DNA from: Bacteroidales bacterium
GTDB taxonomy: Bacteria; Bacteroidota; Bacteroidia; Bacteroidales; WCHB1-69
DNA: 48,502 bases
Assembly: GCA_017650305.1 (NCBI GenBank)
Contig: JAGCFD010000039.1
Span: forward strand, 1 to 48,502
Direction: 5' to 3'
Made by a program: the position numbers and the translations under genes. The notes under the pieces are model-generated. The model was not told where the DNA came from, ran no database searches, and was given only the letters and a program-made list of their open reading frames with translations. Shown piece by piece: positions 16,252 to 26,200 of the stretch (position 1 is the first letter of the stretch; each line of letters starts with the position of its first letter).

Positions 16252-17346
16252 TTAGTGTTGCAGCACCATCTTAGCCACCTCCAGACCTTTAATGGTCAAC
16301 ACGTAAATGCCCTGCGGGAGATGACGAAGGTCAAGTTGTGCAGTCGTGGCGTCAAGATGAAAACGCTCCACCACCCGTCCCTGCATATCCACGACTTCAA
16401 GGGTCGTGGGTGCCTTGACTCCCACATGGACAAGGCCATCGCTGGGATTAGGCCACACCTGGACATTCTCAATCTGGCGACTTTCCATTCCTGTACCGCC
16501 AGCCGTTCCGACAAAGAAATCATGGATGAGTGACATATAGCCCACATCATATTGATTGGGACTCAGATACCAAGTGTGGGTGCCGCCAATCACCTTCACG
16601 TGCTGCAGGTCGACACCTCCCTGGTAGGTATAGTGTACGAAGCGAAGGCCATCGTTGTGAACGTCTGGCAACGTGTCAATAGCAGGTTCGCCCGTACATC
16701 CGTTGGCCGTTTGCCAGTATTGGAGGATAGCATCCACACCGAGACCGAGATTTGACCCGAAAGTGGAGGAATAACCGTTGTACCCCACCACATTGTCGTT
16801 TGTGCCGTGAATGTGCAGCATCCGCACAGGCGTCACCGGAGTCTGAGCCGCCATGACAGTTGTAATAAGGCCGCTGACGGGCGCGCAGGCCATGATACGA
16901 TCGCCATGTTCGATGGCCATACGGTGCGTCATGAAACCTCCCATGGAGAAGCCCGTGAAGAAGACACTGTCGGGATCCAGGCCATATTGAGCTGTGAGCG
17001 AATCAAGCAAAGCCATCAGGAAGCCGGAGTCGTCCACGTCGCTATTCATCAATGCGGCATTCCACATATTGCCGATGCCGAGGTTGCGGGCTTCCGGGGC
17101 CACCATCGCCCAGCCGTATTCATTGGCGATCTGAGCGAAGTGGAACTCATTGTCAAGGCGGGTAATATTGTCACCCAGACCGTGCAGAAAGAAGACTACC
17201 GGCGGAGTCCCATCGTGATGGTCTGGCATTCTTATCAAATAATTACGATTCACATTCTGCCAAAGGAATGTCTGGGTTTGAGCAGAAATGGTGCCGGTGA
17301 AGGCAATGGACAGCAGAAAAACAAACAGGGCGATTATTTTCTTCAT
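16252..17346 (-). CDS. Secreted alpha/beta-hydrolase (esterase/PHB depolymerase-like) with T9SS sorting domain
   Basis: This 364-aa protein starts with a signal peptide ending near ISAQ (residue 23). The hydrolase domain has oxyanion segment FFLHGLGDN (52-60), nucleophile GFSMGG with Ser134, acid Asp184 in HGTNDN and His257 in GGTHTW. It resembles secreted LpqC/PHB depolymerase or feruloyl esterase-like enzymes. The last 70 residues (from VWPNPSDG at 297) form a type A C-terminal sorting domain ending in GIYVLTIKG and KMVLQH, so export across the outer membrane by the type IX system is expected. No secretion machinery is encoded in the window. A strong promoter (TTG, 20 bp, TATCTTTG) precedes it. 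Confidence 0.88.
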   Translation of the reverse strand: MKKIIALFVFLLSIAFTGTISAQTQTFLWQNVNRNYLIRMPDHHDGTPPVVFFLHGLGDNITRLDNEFHFAQIANEYGWAMVAPEARNLGIGNMWNAALMNSDVDDSGFLMALLDSLTAQYGLDPDSVFFTGFSMGGFMTHRMAIEHGDRIMACAPVSGLITTVMAAQTPVTPVRMLHIHGTNDNVVGYNGYSSTFGSNLGLGVDAILQYWQTANGCTGEPAIDTLPDVHNDGLRFVHYTYQGGVDLQHVKVIGGTHTWYLSPNQYDVGYMSLIHDFFVGTAGGTGMESRQIENVQVWPNPSDGLVHVGVKAPTTLEVVDMQGRVVERFHLDATTAQLDLRHLPQGIYVLTIKGLEVAKMVLQH

Positions 17347-17368
17347 AATTGACGTTTATTTGAAATGG

Positions 17369-17399
17369 CAAAGATAATAATTTTTCCATTTTTGATCAA
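17369..17399 (-). promoter_or_regulatory. Promoter of the secreted esterase gene
   Basis: On the minus strand TTG (17399-17397) is followed after 20 bp by TATCTTTG (17376-17369). Both elements and their spacing fit the Bacteroidota -33/-7 consensus. Confidence 0.7.
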
Positions 17400-17410
17400 T
17401 AAAATGTCAC

Positions 17411-17441
17411 TTGCATCACACTTTTTTCGGCACTATTTTTG
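17411..17441 (+). promoter_or_regulatory. Promoter of rmuC
   Basis: TTG (17411-17413), 20 bp, TATTTTTG (17434-17441): a full -33/-7 promoter, divergent from the esterase promoter. The untranslated leader to the ATG at 17506 would be about 58 nt. Confidence 0.7.
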
Positions 17442-17505
17442 CAAGAGAATAACAGTCGCATAAAAATTAAAAACAAAATCACTAATCACTAATCATCAAA
17501 TCATT

Positions 17506-18981
17506 ATGGAATACTCTTTGGTTATCGTCATCATCTCTGCCATTGCAGGCATCGTTTTAGGTTCTCTCGTCGTGGGTCTAATCCTCAGAAGTAAGAACAG
17601 CATCATCAAAGCCAACCTCGAATCTGCCAACACCTTGTTGGAAGAGGTGCGGAGTCAGGCCCAGAGCGACCTGCAGGATGCCAAGAAAGAATATGAAAAA
17701 CGTCTGGCCGACATGAAGACTGGCGAGCAAGAGCACTACAAATCGTTGTTGGAGGCCAAAGACGAGGCCAACAAGAAGGCGATGGAGACGCTCAAGTCTC
17801 ACTATGAAGAGTCTTTGGCGGAACAGAAAAAGAGCATCAACGACACGCTGTCGCGCATTGCCACCGACAACAAAGCCGCCACCGAGGAGATGCTGAAGGC
17901 GCGGCAGAAGGAGTTTGCCGAGACAAGCGCCACCAACATCGGCCAGATTGTCGATCCGCTGAAAGAGACCATTAAAAATATGGAACAGGCCATGCAGAAC
18001 TCCTCCAAGGATGTGGCCGACTTCAAAGGGGCCATGGAAGCACAGCTGAAACAAATGATCAACCAGAGCGTTGCCACACAGAAAACGACTGAGGAACTGA
18101 CCAATGCCTTCAAGCACAAAAGCAAACTGCAAGGCAACTGGGGCGAGACCGTGCTCACCGAATTGTTAGAATTGCAAGGATTGACCAAAGGGGTGCATTT
18201 CGACACTCAGGCTCCTATCCGCGACAGCAAGGGAACAATTGTAAAGAACGAGGATGGCAGCACGATGATTCCCGACGTCATCCTCCACCTTGACCAGAAG
18301 CGCGAAGTCATCATCGACTCAAAAGTGTCGCTGACAGCCTTTTTCGACTTCGTCAATGCCGATACGGAAGAAGAACGCCAGCAACGACTGAAAGCGCACA
18401 TCAGCAGTCTGAACCAGCATGTAGCGGAGCTTTCCAAAAAGGACTACTCTTCATACATACAACCGCCCAAGGTGAGAATGGACTACGTCATCATGTTCGT
18501 GCCTCACACCGGCGCATTATGGACTGCCCTCAACAGTCAGCCAGACCTGTGGCGCAAAGCCATGGAGAAGAATGTGTTCATCGCCGATGAGCAGTCGCTC
18601 TACGCCGCTCTCCAAATCATCCGCATGACCTGGACCCAGATCAAGCAGGCGCAAAACCACGAGTTGGTTTACAAACTTGCCGGAGAAATGATCGATCGTG
18701 TAGGTCTGTTTATGAAGAACTATGATGATGTAGGCAACGCACTCAAGAAGGCCCAAACCGCTTTCGATGACGGCAAAAAGAAGCTTGTGAACAAAGGCAA
18801 GAGCATTATTGTTTCGGCCAACAATCTGATCAAAATCGGTGTAAAGCAGAGTCCCAAGAATCCGATTCCCACATTAGAAGACATCGACGAGGCCGTAGAT
18901 ACCGCCTTGGATGCAGCATCAGATGAGATGCTTGGCCTCGGAGACCCGCACCAGACGAGTGACGACCCCAATAACGAGTGA
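17506..18981 (+). CDS. rmuC: DNA recombination protein RmuC
   Basis: This 491-aa protein has an N-terminal membrane anchor (about residues 5-27), a long charged coiled coil (about 30-200) and the RmuC nuclease-like core. Core marks are KLQGNWGETVLTELLE (around 210), PDVILHLDQKREVIIDSKVSL, VIMFVPHTGALWTAL and NVFIADEQSLYAALQIIRMTW. RmuC is thought to limit inversions at short inverted repeats during recombination. The 3' end overlaps the convergent flippase gene by 63 bp. Length is usual for the family. It has its own promoter and appears to be a single-gene unit. Confidence 0.93.
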   Translation: MEYSLVIVIISAIAGIVLGSLVVGLILRSKNSIIKANLESANTLLEEVRSQAQSDLQDAKKEYEKRLADMKTGEQEHYKSLLEAKDEANKKAMETLKSHYEESLAEQKKSINDTLSRIATDNKAATEEMLKARQKEFAETSATNIGQIVDPLKETIKNMEQAMQNSSKDVADFKGAMEAQLKQMINQSVATQKTTEELTNAFKHKSKLQGNWGETVLTELLELQGLTKGVHFDTQAPIRDSKGTIVKNEDGSTMIPDVILHLDQKREVIIDSKVSLTAFFDFVNADTEEERQQRLKAHISSLNQHVAELSKKDYSSYIQPPKVRMDYVIMFVPHTGALWTALNSQPDLWRKAMEKNVFIADEQSLYAALQIIRMTWTQIKQAQNHELVYKLAGEMIDRVGLFMKNYDDVGNALKKAQTAFDDGKKKLVNKGKSIIVSANNLIKIGVKQSPKNPIPTLEDIDEAVDTALDAASDEMLGLGDPHQTSDDPNNE

Positions 18982-20391
18982 GGCAACCGACACCACGAGC
19001 AGAGAAAGCAGCAGGGCCACTCCGGGTCTTGACGGGCATACATGGCTGAAGTCGAGCCATCGGGCAGAGAGTATTGTCATGGGCACCAGCAGGGCCGTAA
19101 ACAACAGTGTGGAGATCCAGGGAAGCGACCTGAAAGGCACCTTCAGCTCACGCATGGCAATAATCCACTGAAGCAGGGAAACCACCGATTGGGTGCACAG
19201 ACTCGTGATGGCGGCGCCTCGGGCATGCCAATGCGGGATGAGAATCAGATTCAACAGGATATTGATCAAGATGCCTACAACTGCCGTAACATTCAATTTG
19301 CGAAGATTACCGTTTGCCGTAAGCAATGTGCCAAAGACATAGGTAAACGAGATGGGTATCAGTCCGCAAATCAACACAGAGAACACCTGAACGCTCTCCG
19401 ACACATGGTCGGCATAAAGTATCTGCATCACAGGCTCTCGATAGACAGAGAGCACCACCACCATCGTCACAGCATAAAGATAAAGCAAAGAGAAGGCTGT
19501 GCGCACTATGGGGACCACATTCTCTTTCTCCTTTAACATCTTTGAAAAAAGCGGGAGCAAGATCACCGAGAACAAGTAGGCTATCATCACCAATGCATCA
19601 AGCAATCTGAAGGCTGAAGCATAGATTCCAGCTTGAGTGGAGGAAATATCCCCTGGAAGGATACGCTCAATCATGACAGGATCGATACGATTATAAATCG
19701 CCATCAGGAACGTCAGCAAAGCGAAAGGAAGACTTTTCTTCAAGATAAGCAGAAAAAAGGCCTTGTCCCATGTCAGTTTTCGCAGTTTGGATTTCCAAAG
19801 AACAATGGCCAGCGCCACCGCAATAGCAATGAGATAGGCGGCGGTCTGACTGTACACGAACCACTCTATTCTGAAAGGCTCGTCCGTCACATGGCCCCAC
19901 AGCAACATTCCACAGAAGAGTATCGCCAACAGTCGATCAAGCACCGAGAGAAAACTATCCGTCTTGAACATCATCAAGGCAGACACATTGGAACGCAGGT
20001 AGAGCATGGTGGCGTTCAGGAATTGGTTGAAACCGACCCAGAAAAGCAGTTTCAATTGGACACCCCGATAGCCTATAAGCAATGCCACCGCATAGATGAC
20101 CACGAAATAGACTATACAAAGGAGGAACCTAAGCACCAAAATAGATGACAAGTGCTTGTCGAGAAGCTGGTTATTGCGGGCGATATTGCGATTATTGAAA
20201 TTGCAAATGCCCATGTCCAGCAGCATATAAAACATGTAGGAGAAGTTGAAAACGGCAAAATAAAGGCCATATTCAGCCGCTCCAACCTGATTTTGCACCC
20301 CGACATCTATCCCCAGGATCCAGAAGGGTTTTACTAACAGATTGAGAAATAAAAGGATGCAGAGATTCAAGACAAAATCCTTCTGTTTCAT
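18919..20391 (-). CDS. Polysaccharide/oligosaccharide flippase (MOP superfamily)
   Basis: This 490-aa integral membrane protein has about 12-14 predicted transmembrane helices and the pattern of Wzx-like polysaccharide exporters, including the early GAAEYGLYFAVFNFSYMF region and the mid-protein NRIDPVMIERILP segment. Proteins of this group flip lipid-linked glycans across the inner membrane. No glycosyltransferases lie nearby, so the cargo is unknown; lipid II flippase MurJ is less likely from the sequence pattern. The gene follows leuS by 21 bp on the same strand and is probably cotranscribed. Its last 63 bp overlap the 3' end of rmuC on the other strand. Confidence 0.82.
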   Translation of the reverse strand: MKQKDFVLNLCILLFLNLLVKPFWILGIDVGVQNQVGAAEYGLYFAVFNFSYMFYMLLDMGICNFNNRNIARNNQLLDKHLSSILVLRFLLCIVYFVVIYAVALLIGYRGVQLKLLFWVGFNQFLNATMLYLRSNVSALMMFKTDSFLSVLDRLLAILFCGMLLWGHVTDEPFRIEWFVYSQTAAYLIAIAVALAIVLWKSKLRKLTWDKAFFLLILKKSLPFALLTFLMAIYNRIDPVMIERILPGDISSTQAGIYASAFRLLDALVMIAYLFSVILLPLFSKMLKEKENVVPIVRTAFSLLYLYAVTMVVVLSVYREPVMQILYADHVSESVQVFSVLICGLIPISFTYVFGTLLTANGNLRKLNVTAVVGILINILLNLILIPHWHARGAAITSLCTQSVVSLLQWIIAMRELKVPFRSLPWISTLLFTALLVPMTILSARWLDFSHVCPSRPGVALLLSLLVVSVASLVIGVVTRLVRVSEAKHLI

Positions 20392-20412
20392 AGTCTGGAT
20401 CTCTGCCTTCTT

Positions 20413-23250
20413 TTACAAGACGATATTAATGATTCGCTTCGGAACGACGATGATTTTTTTCGGTGTTTTGCCATCGAGCCACTTTTGAACGCCGGCATCA
20501 GCCATAAGGATGGGTTCGATTTCCTTCAGAGTATAGGTCACCGGGAAGGTCATTTTCAAGCGCATTTTGCCATTGAAGGAGACCGGATAGGTAAACTCAC
20601 TCTCTTGCATATAGGACTCGTCAAAGACCGGGTAAGGGGCGTTCACCACAAAATCCGTATGACCCAACAATGACCACAGTTCTTCTGCCAGATGTGGTGC
20701 GTAAGCGGAGATCAGCACACAGAGCGGTTCCAAGATCTGACGTTTGCAGCACTTGGCATCGGCCAGTTCGTTGACGCAGATCATGAAGGCGCTCACGGCC
20801 GTATTGAAGGAGAACTTTTCGTTGTCATCTTCAATCTTCTTGATCGTCTTGTGGAGGATTTTGAACTCCGCGCGGGTCGGCTCATCATCATTGACCATCC
20901 AAACGCCTTCGGCATTATGGTAGAGGCGCCAAAACTTCTTGATGAAGCGGAAGACGCCCTCGATGCCATTCGTATCCCAGGGCTTGGACATCTCCACAGG
21001 TCCGAGGAACATCTCATACATGCGCAATGTGTCAGCGCCGTAGCGTTCGACAAGATCATCTGGGTTCTGGACATTGTATTTGGACTTAGACATCTTCTCC
21101 ACCTCCCAACCGCAGACATACTTGCCATCTTCCAAGATAAACTCGGCATCGGCGAACTCCGGCATCCACTTCTTGAAAGCCTCAACGTCCAACAGATCAT
21201 TATGCACGATATTGACATCCACATGGATGGGCATGGTCTCGTACTGGTCTTTCAGTCCAAGAGAGACATATTGGTTGGTTCCCACCACACGATACACGAA
21301 ATTCGAGCGGCCTTGGATCATACCTTGGTTGATCAGTTTCTGGAAGGGTTCATCTTTGCAGCAAAGGCCCATATCGAAGAGGAACTTGTTCCAGAAGCGG
21401 GAATAGATGAGGTGTCCCGTAGCATGTTCGGCCCCACCGACATACAAATCCACATTCTGCCAATAGTCATTAGCCTCCTTGGAGAAATAGCGTTCGTCGT
21501 TATGAGGATCCATATAGCGGAGATAATAACCGGAAGAGCCTGCGAAACCGGGCATCGTATTATACTCCATTTGGTATCCATTATAGGTCCAGTCCTTTGC
21601 GCGGGCAAGTGGAGGCTCGCCGGTCTCCGTGGGCTTGAATTCATCCACGTAAGGCAGTTGGACAGGCAATTCAGATTCCGGGATAGGATAAGGCATACCA
21701 TCTTTATAATATATTGGGAATGGTTCGCCCCAGTAGCGTTGGCGGCTGAATATAGCATCGCGCAGACGATAATTGACTGTGCCATAGCCGATGCCCATAT
21801 CCTTCACCTTCTCAATCACGGCCTTGCCGCCTTCCTTGACGGTCATGCCCGTGATGAATCCGGAATTGACGCAATAGCCCGTCTTGGCATCCATGCTCTC
21901 GGCCCAGGTGTCGGGGTTGCTCAGCGCATCCGGCTCGGGGGCGACCACCTGACGGATGGGCAGGTTGAAGTGACGTGCGAAGGCGAAGTCACGGCTGTCG
22001 TGGGCAGGCACTGCCATGATGGCGCCTGTGCCGTAGTCGGATAGCACATAGTCGCTGATCCATATCGGGATGCGTTCCTCTGTGATGGGGTTGACCGCAT
22101 AGGCGCCCGTAAAGACGCCGCTCACCTTCTTGACATCAGCCTGGCGTTCGCGCTCGGAGCGGTTCTTGGCCCATGTGACGTAGGCTTCCACCTCAGCCTT
22201 CTGCTCAGGCGTGGTGATATGTTCGATCATCTCATGTTCAGGACAGAGCACCATGAAGGTCACACCGAAGATGGTGTCGGGACGGGTAGTGAATATCTCA
22301 AAAGAGGGTTCGCATTGGAGGCCATCGTAGTTGCCGCCCATATAGATTCGTTTCCAGTCGTACTGACCCTGTTGAGCCAGGGGGAACCACACCGCAGCGC
22401 CCTCGCTACGACCGATCCAGTTACGTTGAATCTCCTTCAGGGAATCAGTCCACTCCACCCTGTCAAGGCCCTCCAAGAGTCGCTCCGCGTACGCGGAGAC
22501 TCTCAGGATCCACTGTCTCATCAGCTTGCGCTCCACTGGGAAGCCGCCACGCACAGAGAGTCCATTCACGACCTCATCATTGGCCAACACCGTGCCCAAT
22601 TTCGGACACCAGTTCACCCACGTATCTGCCAGATAAGCCAAACGGTAGTTCATCAAGATCTCCTGCTGTTCCTTTTCAGATGCGGCCTTCCACTCTTCTG
22701 CCGAAAAAGTCATCGGAGTGGTCTGGGCTACATCCAGACCTTCGGTGCCATTCTTGCTGAAGGCGTCAATCAGTTCATCAATAGGACGCGCCTTGCCACG
22801 CTTGTTGCAGTAATAGGAGTTGAAGATCTGGAGAAAGGTCCACTGCGTCCATTTATAGTACTCCGGATCGCAGGTGCGGAACTCGCGGTCCCAGTCGAAT
22901 GCGAAACCAATCTTATCCAGCTGCTCACGATAACGCTTCACGTTCTGATCAGTGGTTATCGCAGGCTGCTGGCCAGTCTGGATGGCATACTGCTCCGCAG
23001 GCAGGCCGAAAGCATCGTAACCCATGGGATGCAGCACATTGAACCCCTTCTGACGTTTGTACCGGGAGTAGATATCGGAGGCGATATAGCCCAGCGGGTG
23101 ACCGACATGGAGTCCCGCACCAGAGGGATACGGGAACATGTCCAGCACATAGTATTTCGGTTTCTGAAGATCTATCTCTGTCTTATAAACTTTCGACTCT
23201 CTCCATTTTTCTTGCCACTTAGCTTCAATTTCCTGAAAATTATATTCCAT
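20413..23250 (-). CDS. leuS: Leucyl-tRNA synthetase
   Basis: This 945-aa class I enzyme charges tRNA-Leu. The HIGH motif is HVGH (48-51) within [15 protein letters not shown], and KMSKS is intact at 719-723. The inserted editing domain is visible in [15 protein letters not shown] and in [16 protein letters not shown], with its conserved threonines and the Asp. The C-terminal anticodon-binding and terminal domains are present. The length is usual for Bacteroidota. It lies 40 bp downstream of the giant repeat protein gene and 21 bp before the flippase gene. I see no promoter box in the 40-bp gap, so its promoter may be further upstream or weak. Confidence 0.97.
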   Translation of the reverse strand: MEYNFQEIEAKWQEKWRESKVYKTEIDLQKPKYYVLDMFPYPSGAGLHVGHPLGYIASDIYSRYKRQKGFNVLHPMGYDAFGLPAEQYAIQTGQQPAITTDQNVKRYREQLDKIGFAFDWDREFRTCDPEYYKWTQWTFLQIFNSYYCNKRGKARPIDELIDAFSKNGTEGLDVAQTTPMTFSAEEWKAASEKEQQEILMNYRLAYLADTWVNWCPKLGTVLANDEVVNGLSVRGGFPVERKLMRQWILRVSAYAERLLEGLDRVEWTDSLKEIQRNWIGRSEGAAVWFPLAQQGQYDWKRIYMGGNYDGLQCEPSFEIFTTRPDTIFGVTFMVLCPEHEMIEHITTPEQKAEVEAYVTWAKNRSERERQADVKKVSGVFTGAYAVNPITEERIPIWISDYVLSDYGTGAIMAVPAHDSRDFAFARHFNLPIRQVVAPEPDALSNPDTWAESMDAKTGYCVNSGFITGMTVKEGGKAVIEKVKDMGIGYGTVNYRLRDAIFSRQRYWGEPFPIYYKDGMPYPIPESELPVQLPYVDEFKPTETGEPPLARAKDWTYNGYQMEYNTMPGFAGSSGYYLRYMDPHNDERYFSKEANDYWQNVDLYVGGAEHATGHLIYSRFWNKFLFDMGLCCKDEPFQKLINQGMIQGRSNFVYRVVGTNQYVSLGLKDQYETMPIHVDVNIVHNDLLDVEAFKKWMPEFADAEFILEDGKYVCGWEVEKMSKSKYNVQNPDDLVERYGADTLRMYEMFLGPVEMSKPWDTNGIEGVFRFIKKFWRLYHNAEGVWMVNDDEPTRAEFKILHKTIKKIEDDNEKFSFNTAVSAFMICVNELADAKCCKRQILEPLCVLISAYAPHLAEELWSLLGHTDFVVNAPYPVFDESYMQESEFTYPVSFNGKMRLKMTFPVTYTLKEIEPILMADAGVQKWLDGKTPKKIIVVPKRIINIVL

Positions 23251-23290
23251 TGCAGGTTATTAGTTATGATTTGAATGATTCTATTTAGTC

Positions 23291-26200
23291 TTATTTTTTG
23301 ACGATGATCTTTCGGACATCCACGGTGTTGTGATTGCTGTCGAGGCAACGTACGTAATAGATGCCGGCAGCATAAGAGGCACATGAGATATTCACATCGC
23401 TGCCGTCCGAAGCTATGGTCTGCAGCGTGCGACCCAGGTTATCCACCAATGTGACGTAAGCCACAGAAGAAGCTGCCTCAGCCGTGTGGATTGTCAGCAC
23501 ATCCTGAACCGGATTCGGGTAAATCAAGATCTGGGAATCGTTGACATACTCCTCAACGCTCACACCGCAAGTGATGACAATAGACTTTTCAATAAAGCCG
23601 CAGTTGTTGATCAAACGGGCAGTCAGCGTGCCAGTACCATTCGTGTTGATTTGCACGAAGGCTGAGCTGACATTATTGTCGGTGAGTACCCATTGCGGGT
23701 GGGTGATGCGCCATTCGTAGCGAGTCACATCATTGGCAGTGATAGAGTACATGTAAGAACCATAGGTGGAGATATACGGATTACCTGAAATCTCACCAAC
23801 AGCGGAAGGCAGAGGCTTCACCAAGAGCATCAACGTGATGACGCTGTCACATCCGAACTGACTCTGCAGGTGAAGCGTATGAACGAAGTTGCCAGCGACA
23901 GTCTGTTCGGGAAGATTGAATCCATTGTTCGTATATGCTGTTCCTTGGCAGACCTCATCGGTTATATTCACTTGGTAAGTCTCATGAACATTAACCTGAA
24001 GTTCTGCAGTATTATGACAACCATTGTCGCCAGTCACCGTCAATGAATACAAATCGCTGGTGGCCGCATTGACGACAATAGACTGTGTGGTCTCGCCTGT
24101 ATTCCACAAATATTGGGTAGCATCAGTAGAAGCGTACAAAGTAGTGAAGGAGCCTTCACAATAATCAGACTGACCCACAATAGAGATGTATGGAACCGCG
24201 ATAGAAGCGACATTCAGGCTGGTGCTGGAGGAGCATCCATACGCATTGGTACCCGTCACAGTGTAAATGCCACCGGTATTGACAGTCAGATTGTCTGTGG
24301 TCGTTCCGTCATTCCAAAGATATGCCGTAGCTCCCGTTGCCACCAGAGTCTGGCTCTCATTTGTACAGAGAGTAGGACTACCCTGGATAGACATCACGGG
24401 CACCGGGTTCACCGTAAGGGTAACCGTTTGGGAAGCTTGGCAACCGTTGACAGCCGTTCCGACAACCGTATAGTTGCCACCTTCAGAGACAGTGATATTA
24501 GCCGAGTTAGAACCTGTGGACCACATATATGAGAAGGCGCCCGAAGCGCTCAAATTCGTGGTCTCGCCCTGGCAGATGGTCAGCACTCCAGCAATCTGCA
24601 CATCGGGAAGGGCGTTGACCGTCACAGTTCTCGATGCTGTGGTGGAGCAACCTTGGGCGTTTGTAGCCGTAACCGTGTAGATAGTCGTAGTCTGCGGCAT
24701 CACAGAGATCACAGAGCCTACATCTTGAGTGCTCCACACATATTGGGCAGCGCCTGTTGCGGTCAGCATGGCAGCCTGACCAGCACAGATATTGTTTTCA
24801 CCCTGAAGCGTGACGACAGGCAACGGCAATTGAGTCACATGTACCGAATCAGCACGTGAACAACCCAAAGAGTTCGTGGCCGTCACGAAGTATGTTCCAG
24901 GGGTAGATACGGTGATTGAGTTATTAGTAGAGCCTGTTGACCAGGTATAGTTATTACCACCTGTCACAGAAATTGTGGTGCTATTACCCTCACAAATAGA
25001 GGTATTACCGACAAAGTTAATAGACGGAAGCACCTTGACTGTCACGGTGACAGCGGTGGCAGCGCTACAGCCATACACAGATGTTGCGGTGACTGCGTAT
25101 GTAGAAGTTGTAGTCGGATACATGGCAATATCCTCCGTGGTGGCGCCATTAGACCACACGTAAGAGGTTCCGCCATGAGCAGAGAGGATGGCAGCCTCGC
25201 CACGACAGATAGAGACGTTACCATTGATGGTCGGGGTTGGCAGCGGATGAACCACCAGCTGATCACTGGCAGAAGTGGAACAGCCAAACTCATTAGTGGC
25301 AGTCACCGTATAGACACCGGCGGAATCAACGGTAATCTGGGAACCGGAAGAACCGTTAGACCATGTGTAGGTGATATTGGCAAGTTGCGGCAGTGTGTAG
25401 GTATAGCTTTGACCGGCACAGATGTCGTGCTGCATGCCAAACGTAAGTGTCGGCAGCTCGTGGACAACAACCTCGACAGAATCGGAAGAGGAACAGCCGG
25501 CAGCATTGCTAACCGTCACTTTATAGACGCCAGGAGCATTAACCTGGATAGACTGGGCGGTGCTATTGTTGGACCATTGGTATGCATATCCCGAAGGAGC
25601 TGACAAGGTAGTGCTTTGACCTTGGCAGATATTAAGATTTCCTGTGATGGAAGCTGTCGGGATAGGACTGATCTGAACAGATGCCGAAGCAATGCCATGA
25701 CAGCCGTTGGCGTCGGTTGCCGTCACTGAATAGGTACCGCTTGTCGTGACCGGATTCACGTTGCTGTTTGCGCCATTGCTCCACACGTAGGATGTGGCAC
25801 CGGTAGCTGTCAGCACTACCGTATCACCTTGGCAAGCCACATTGGCGCCATTGACATGGATGACGGGCAGTTGCACCACAGAGATGTTCGTACTGGCTGT
25901 GGCAGTACAGCCATTAGGATCGGTAACCAGCACTGTGTACATCGTGTTTACAGTCGGAGACACCGTTATGATGGAGGTCGTTTGGCCTGTGGACCAGTTG
26001 TAAGTGTTTCCGGAAGCGGAGATGGCGTACAAGGTGACTGCATCGCCGACACAAAGGACCTCATTGGAGAGGATGCTCAAGGAAGGTGTCGGATTGACGA
26101 TCACGGTAGCTGAGGCAGAAGCCGTACAACCATTATTGGCAGTGACGGTGACGGTGTAGGTGCCGGAGGTAGTCACATTATGATATGACTGTGTGGAGGC

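Noticed and set aside
20692-22044. A 450-codon open frame antisense to leuS
   Set aside because: It lies wholly within leuS, has no recognisable domain, and is a product of codon composition on the opposite strand.
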